Assembly (NCBI GenBank): GCA_002305755.1
Contig: DBQV01000049.1
Coordinates: 1 to 8,318, forward strand
DNA length: 8,318 bases
Reading direction: 5' to 3'
From: Christensenella sp. UBA1385
GTDB lineage: Bacteria > Bacillota > Clostridia > Christensenellales > Aristaeellaceae
The position numbers and the translations under genes are program-made. A model generated the notes under the pieces. It made no database searches. It was given only the letters and a program-made list of their open reading frames with translations, and was not told the DNA's origin. This document shows, piece after piece, positions 6,918-8,318 of this stretch (the stretch's first letter is position 1; every line of letters begins with the position of its first letter).

Positions 6918-7792
6918 GGCCTTGCGTGGTGCGCGGCCGCCAGCGCGGCCTTGCGCCAGAGCACAAAGGGAAGGTAGGCGATCAGCAGCACCAGAGCGCA
7001 GTACAGCTGCGTGGACGCGGGAAAATCAAACTGCGTCAGCGCCGTGACGACGGTCAACGTGTCAAACATGGCGCTGCCGCTCAGCCTCGGTGATAAAGAG
7101 AGCCACAGCAAGGCGAGCACGGCCAGCGCGGCGGGCAGTATCAACAAAAAGTTGAGCCGGCGGGCGCGGGAAAGCGCCACGCTGGCTTTGGGGGGATACT
7201 GGTCCGAAGACAGATAGAAGGATGGGGACATCTGTCTGCGCCAGCCCCGGGCGGCCAGCCAGATCAGGGTCAGCAGCCCCACGGCCCACACGGCGAGGCC
7301 GAGGATCAGAGAAAGATCCTGTCCCTCTTTGGACAGAAGACTGGTCAGCAGCTTTCCGGGCGCTTCCAGCATTTTGAAGAAATCAGGGAAGCCGAGGAAG
7401 GTGAACACATAGTAAACAGCAAAGATCGCGACAAAGGCCGGCAGAAGCAGGGGACAGACCTTCAGGAAGCGCAGCAGCCCCTTCCTGAGCCTTGCCCCGT
7501 AGCCTCCGTGCCGCACGGGCGCGTCGAACCAGCCGCAGAGCTTTTCGCCCAGCCGGTAACGCTCCGGCAGCACCAGAAGAAGAAAGAGCAGCAGGCTGCA
7601 CAGCAGCGACGCGCCCAGCGAGAGGTTCCTCGGCAGGCCGAAGAACTGCCCCCTTGTCAGCGCGACCATGAGCGGGGCGAGCGTGACGCAGCGGATGATC
7701 AGCTGCTCAAGGGTTGTCAGGAAATACCAACCGGCATGCGCCGCGCAGACCTGCGCGGCAAGGGCATGCGGGGTGGATTTCCGAAGGCTCAT
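6914..7792 (-). CDS. Unrecognised multi-pass membrane protein
   Basis: I do not recognise the family of this 292-residue protein. It has about five or six hydrophobic segments, near residues 29-46 (weak), 57-76, 108-134, 161-181, 212-234 and 261-279, separated by basic loops such as RYRLGEKLCGWFDAPVRHGGYGARLRK at 78-104 in part, RGWRRQ at 182-187 and SRARR at 208-212. The loop at 187-203 (MSPSFYLSSDQYPPK) is polar. No transporter, enzyme or two-component motif is visible. The positions of the basic loops are compatible with an integral cytoplasmic-membrane protein without a cleaved signal peptide. It is the first gene after the promoter, has a strong GAGGAGGA ribosome binding site 6 bases before the ATG, and overlaps rsuA by ATGA. 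Codon use matches its neighbours, so it is probably a resident gene. Confidence 0.8.
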   Translation of the reverse strand: MSLRKSTPHALAAQVCAAHAGWYFLTTLEQLIIRCVTLAPLMVALTRGQFFGLPRNLSLGASLLCSLLLFLLLVLPERYRLGEKLCGWFDAPVRHGGYGARLRKGLLRFLKVCPLLLPAFVAIFAVYYVFTFLGFPDFFKMLEAPGKLLTSLLSKEGQDLSLILGLAVWAVGLLTLIWLAARGWRRQMSPSFYLSSDQYPPKASVALSRARRLNFLLILPAALAVLALLWLSLSPRLSGSAMFDTLTVVTALTQFDFPASTQLYCALVLLIAYLPFVLWRKAALAAAHHARP

Positions 7793-7825
7793 AGCGCGTC
7801 CTCCTCATCGGTTTTAACGGCTTTC

Positions 7826-7854
7826 AGTATACAGCAGGGAGCAAGGTTTATCAA
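7826..7854 (-). promoter_or_regulatory. Promoter of the seven-gene minus-strand operon
   Basis: On the minus strand TTGATA (7854-7849) is separated by exactly 17 bases from TATACT (7831-7826). Each box differs from the housekeeping sigma factor consensus at one position. Transcription would start near 7819, giving a leader of about 26 bases before the membrane-protein ATG at 7792. No other comparably good promoter was seen between here and manA. Confidence 0.8.
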
Positions 7855-7943
7855 CCGAACGCGAAGCGCGCAGGGGGTGGATACTTTTAGAAGACGATGA
7901 TGCAGAAGGCTTTGCGGCGCACCCGGAGGAAGGTTAAGATAAC

Positions 7944-7969
7944 AAAAAATCCCTTGATTTTCAAGGGAT
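7944..7969 (-). terminator. Intrinsic terminator of tRNA-Leu
   Basis: On the minus strand ATCCCTTGA, an AAA loop and TCAAGGGAT form a 9-pair perfect stem followed by a run of six T's. The stem begins one base past the tRNA's encoded CCA, so it ends the tRNA transcript at once and shields the downstream operon promoter from read-through. On the plus strand there is no T-run after it, so it works in one direction only. Confidence 0.93.
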
Positions 7970-7970
7970 C

Positions 7971-8058
7971 TGGTGCGGTCAAGAGGACTTGAACCTCCAT
8001 GAACGTAATGCTCACTAGAACCTGAATCTAGCGCGTCTGCCAATTCCGCCATGACCGC
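7971..8058 (-). tRNA. tRNA-Leu, anticodon CAG, CCA encoded
   Basis: The acceptor arms GCGGTCA (8058-8052) and TGACCGC (7981-7975) pair perfectly over seven bases, followed by discriminator A and an encoded CCA (7973-7971). The anticodon stem CTAGA/TCTAG closes the seven-base loop TTCAGGT, giving anticodon CAG at 8024-8022, which reads the leucine codon CUG. A long variable arm (TGAGCATTACGTTCA) marks a class II tRNA, and the T-arm is GGAGG-TTCAAGT-CCTCT. The length is 85 bases plus CCA, normal for tRNA-Leu. It is a single-gene unit with its own promoter and terminator. CUG is a heavily used leucine codon in the genes of this window, which fits. Confidence 0.97.
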
Positions 8059-8078
8059 ATGCGCCGGAACGCTCGAAT

Positions 8079-8107
8079 AAAATAACACAGCGCTTAGCCT
8101 CTGTCAA
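8079..8107 (-). promoter_or_regulatory. Promoter of tRNA-Leu
   Basis: On the minus strand there is a perfect -35 box TTGACA (8107-8102), a 17-base spacer, and a -10-like TATTTT (8084-8079) that matches the consensus at four of six positions. The predicted start near 8072 leaves a 5' leader of about 14 bases before the mature tRNA at 8058. Confidence 0.8.
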
Positions 8108-8179
8108 GCGTTTTTTTCGGGAGCATGAAAATTTCCAGGCCCCGCTCTCTCTCATACCGGTCCAACTTTGGAACTGGCT

Positions 8180-8231
8180 ATGAGAATCCAGGGTTATCCG
8201 AAAGAACTTAAAAAACTGCGTAAATTCTCAT
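8180..8231. repeat. 8-base inverted repeat ATGAGAAT / ATTCTCAT
   Basis: ATGAGAAT at 8180-8187 is matched by its exact reverse complement ATTCTCAT at 8224-8231, with 36 bases between. The spacing is long for a terminator hairpin and there is no T-run, so paired protein-binding sites or a chance match are more likely than a terminator. Confidence 0.45.
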
Positions 8232-8256
8232 CGTAACTTCCACCGTGAAAGGGAAC

Positions 8257-8296
8257 GGAAATAAGTGTGAGAAATCAATGGAAGTAAGTGTGAGAA
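8257..8296. repeat. Tandem-like direct repeat, two 17-base copies
   Basis: GGAAATAAGTGTGAGAA (8257-8273) recurs as GGAAGTAAGTGTGAGAA (8280-8296), 16 of 17 bases identical, with a period of 23 bases. AACGGAA, which opens the first copy at 8254-8260, recurs exactly as the last seven bases of the window (8312-8318), so a further copy may begin there. The spacing of about two helical turns fits repeated protein-binding sites, for example transposase-binding repeats near an insertion sequence end or an operator array. Confidence 0.75.
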
Positions 8297-8318
8297 GTGC
8301 TCTGGGGATGAAACGGAA

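Larger units (their letters stand above)
8108..8318. other. AT-richer tail with no identified gene
   Basis: This stretch of just over 200 bases up to the window end is visibly less GC-rich than the rest. I see no complete gene. It holds two 17-base direct repeats (8257-8296), an 8-base inverted repeat (8180-8187 with 8224-8231), and a reading frame open from 8129 to a stop at 8236. It could be the edge of a mobile element, a remnant gene, or the upstream control region of a gene beyond the window; the sequence seen does not decide. Confidence 0.5.

Noticed and set aside
7789..8088. A 99-residue minus-strand reading frame spanning the tRNA-Leu gene.
   Set aside because: It is the classic false protein from translating tRNA-Leu (it contains MAELADALDSGSS). 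The complete tRNA with its own promoter and terminator explains the sequence.
7971..8318. tRNA-Leu as an integration site for the repeat-bearing tail.
   Set aside because: Integrases usually target the 3' end of a tRNA gene. The odd tail lies on the 5' side, behind an intact promoter, and no duplicated tRNA end was seen in the window.
8108..8318. A CRISPR array.
   Set aside because: Only two 17-base repeats with a 6-base gap are visible. The gap is far too short for spacers and the repeats are shorter than CRISPR repeats.

Overview
The window looks like chromosomal housekeeping DNA from a GC-rich, low-oxygen Firmicute, probably a Clostridia-type gut lineage such as the Christensenellales. 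That placement is inference. It rests on strong AAGGAGG-type ribosome binding sites, very tight gene packing, short-form ManA, PepV and PatB-type proteins, an orphan DUF1667 protein, and GC-rich codon use. No taxonomic marker gene is present.

Plus strand, 1-1652: the end of a D-methionine ABC importer operon. The last 28 codons of metN (ATPase) overlap metI (permease) by ATGA, and metQ (binding protein) follows after 27 bases. A perfectly symmetrical hairpin at 1627-1652 closes the operon and also serves the convergent genes on the other strand.

Minus strand, 7854 down to 1652: seven genes packed as one apparent operon. In transcription order they are an unrecognised multi-pass membrane protein, an RsuA-family pseudouridine synthase, an RsmC/YbxB-like methyltransferase, a PatB/MalY-type PLP C-S lyase, a PepV-type M20 dipeptidase, a small DUF1667 cysteine-cluster protein, and class I mannose-6-phosphate isomerase. 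They are joined by overlaps of 4, 11 and 11 bases and gaps of 27, 14 and 15 bases. One good promoter (TTGATA, 17 bases, TATACT) lies just ahead of the first gene, and the shared hairpin follows manA. Two genes concern RNA modification, two concern amino-acid, sulfur or peptide breakdown, and one concerns sugar phosphates, so the operon has no single obvious pathway.

Minus strand, 8107 down to 7944: a self-contained tRNA-Leu(CAG) gene with encoded CCA, a consensus -35 promoter and its own terminator one base past the CCA.

8108-8318: an AT-richer tail with no gene I can name. It holds two 17-base direct repeats, several TGAGA-centred motifs in both orientations, and a short remnant-like reading frame. 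This is the only part that looks accessory, and it may be the edge of a mobile element or a regulatory region that continues beyond the window. Most of the window is ordinary. The points most worth checking are a MetQ with no lipobox cysteine, the orphan DUF1667 gene inside a mixed operon, and the repeat tail.
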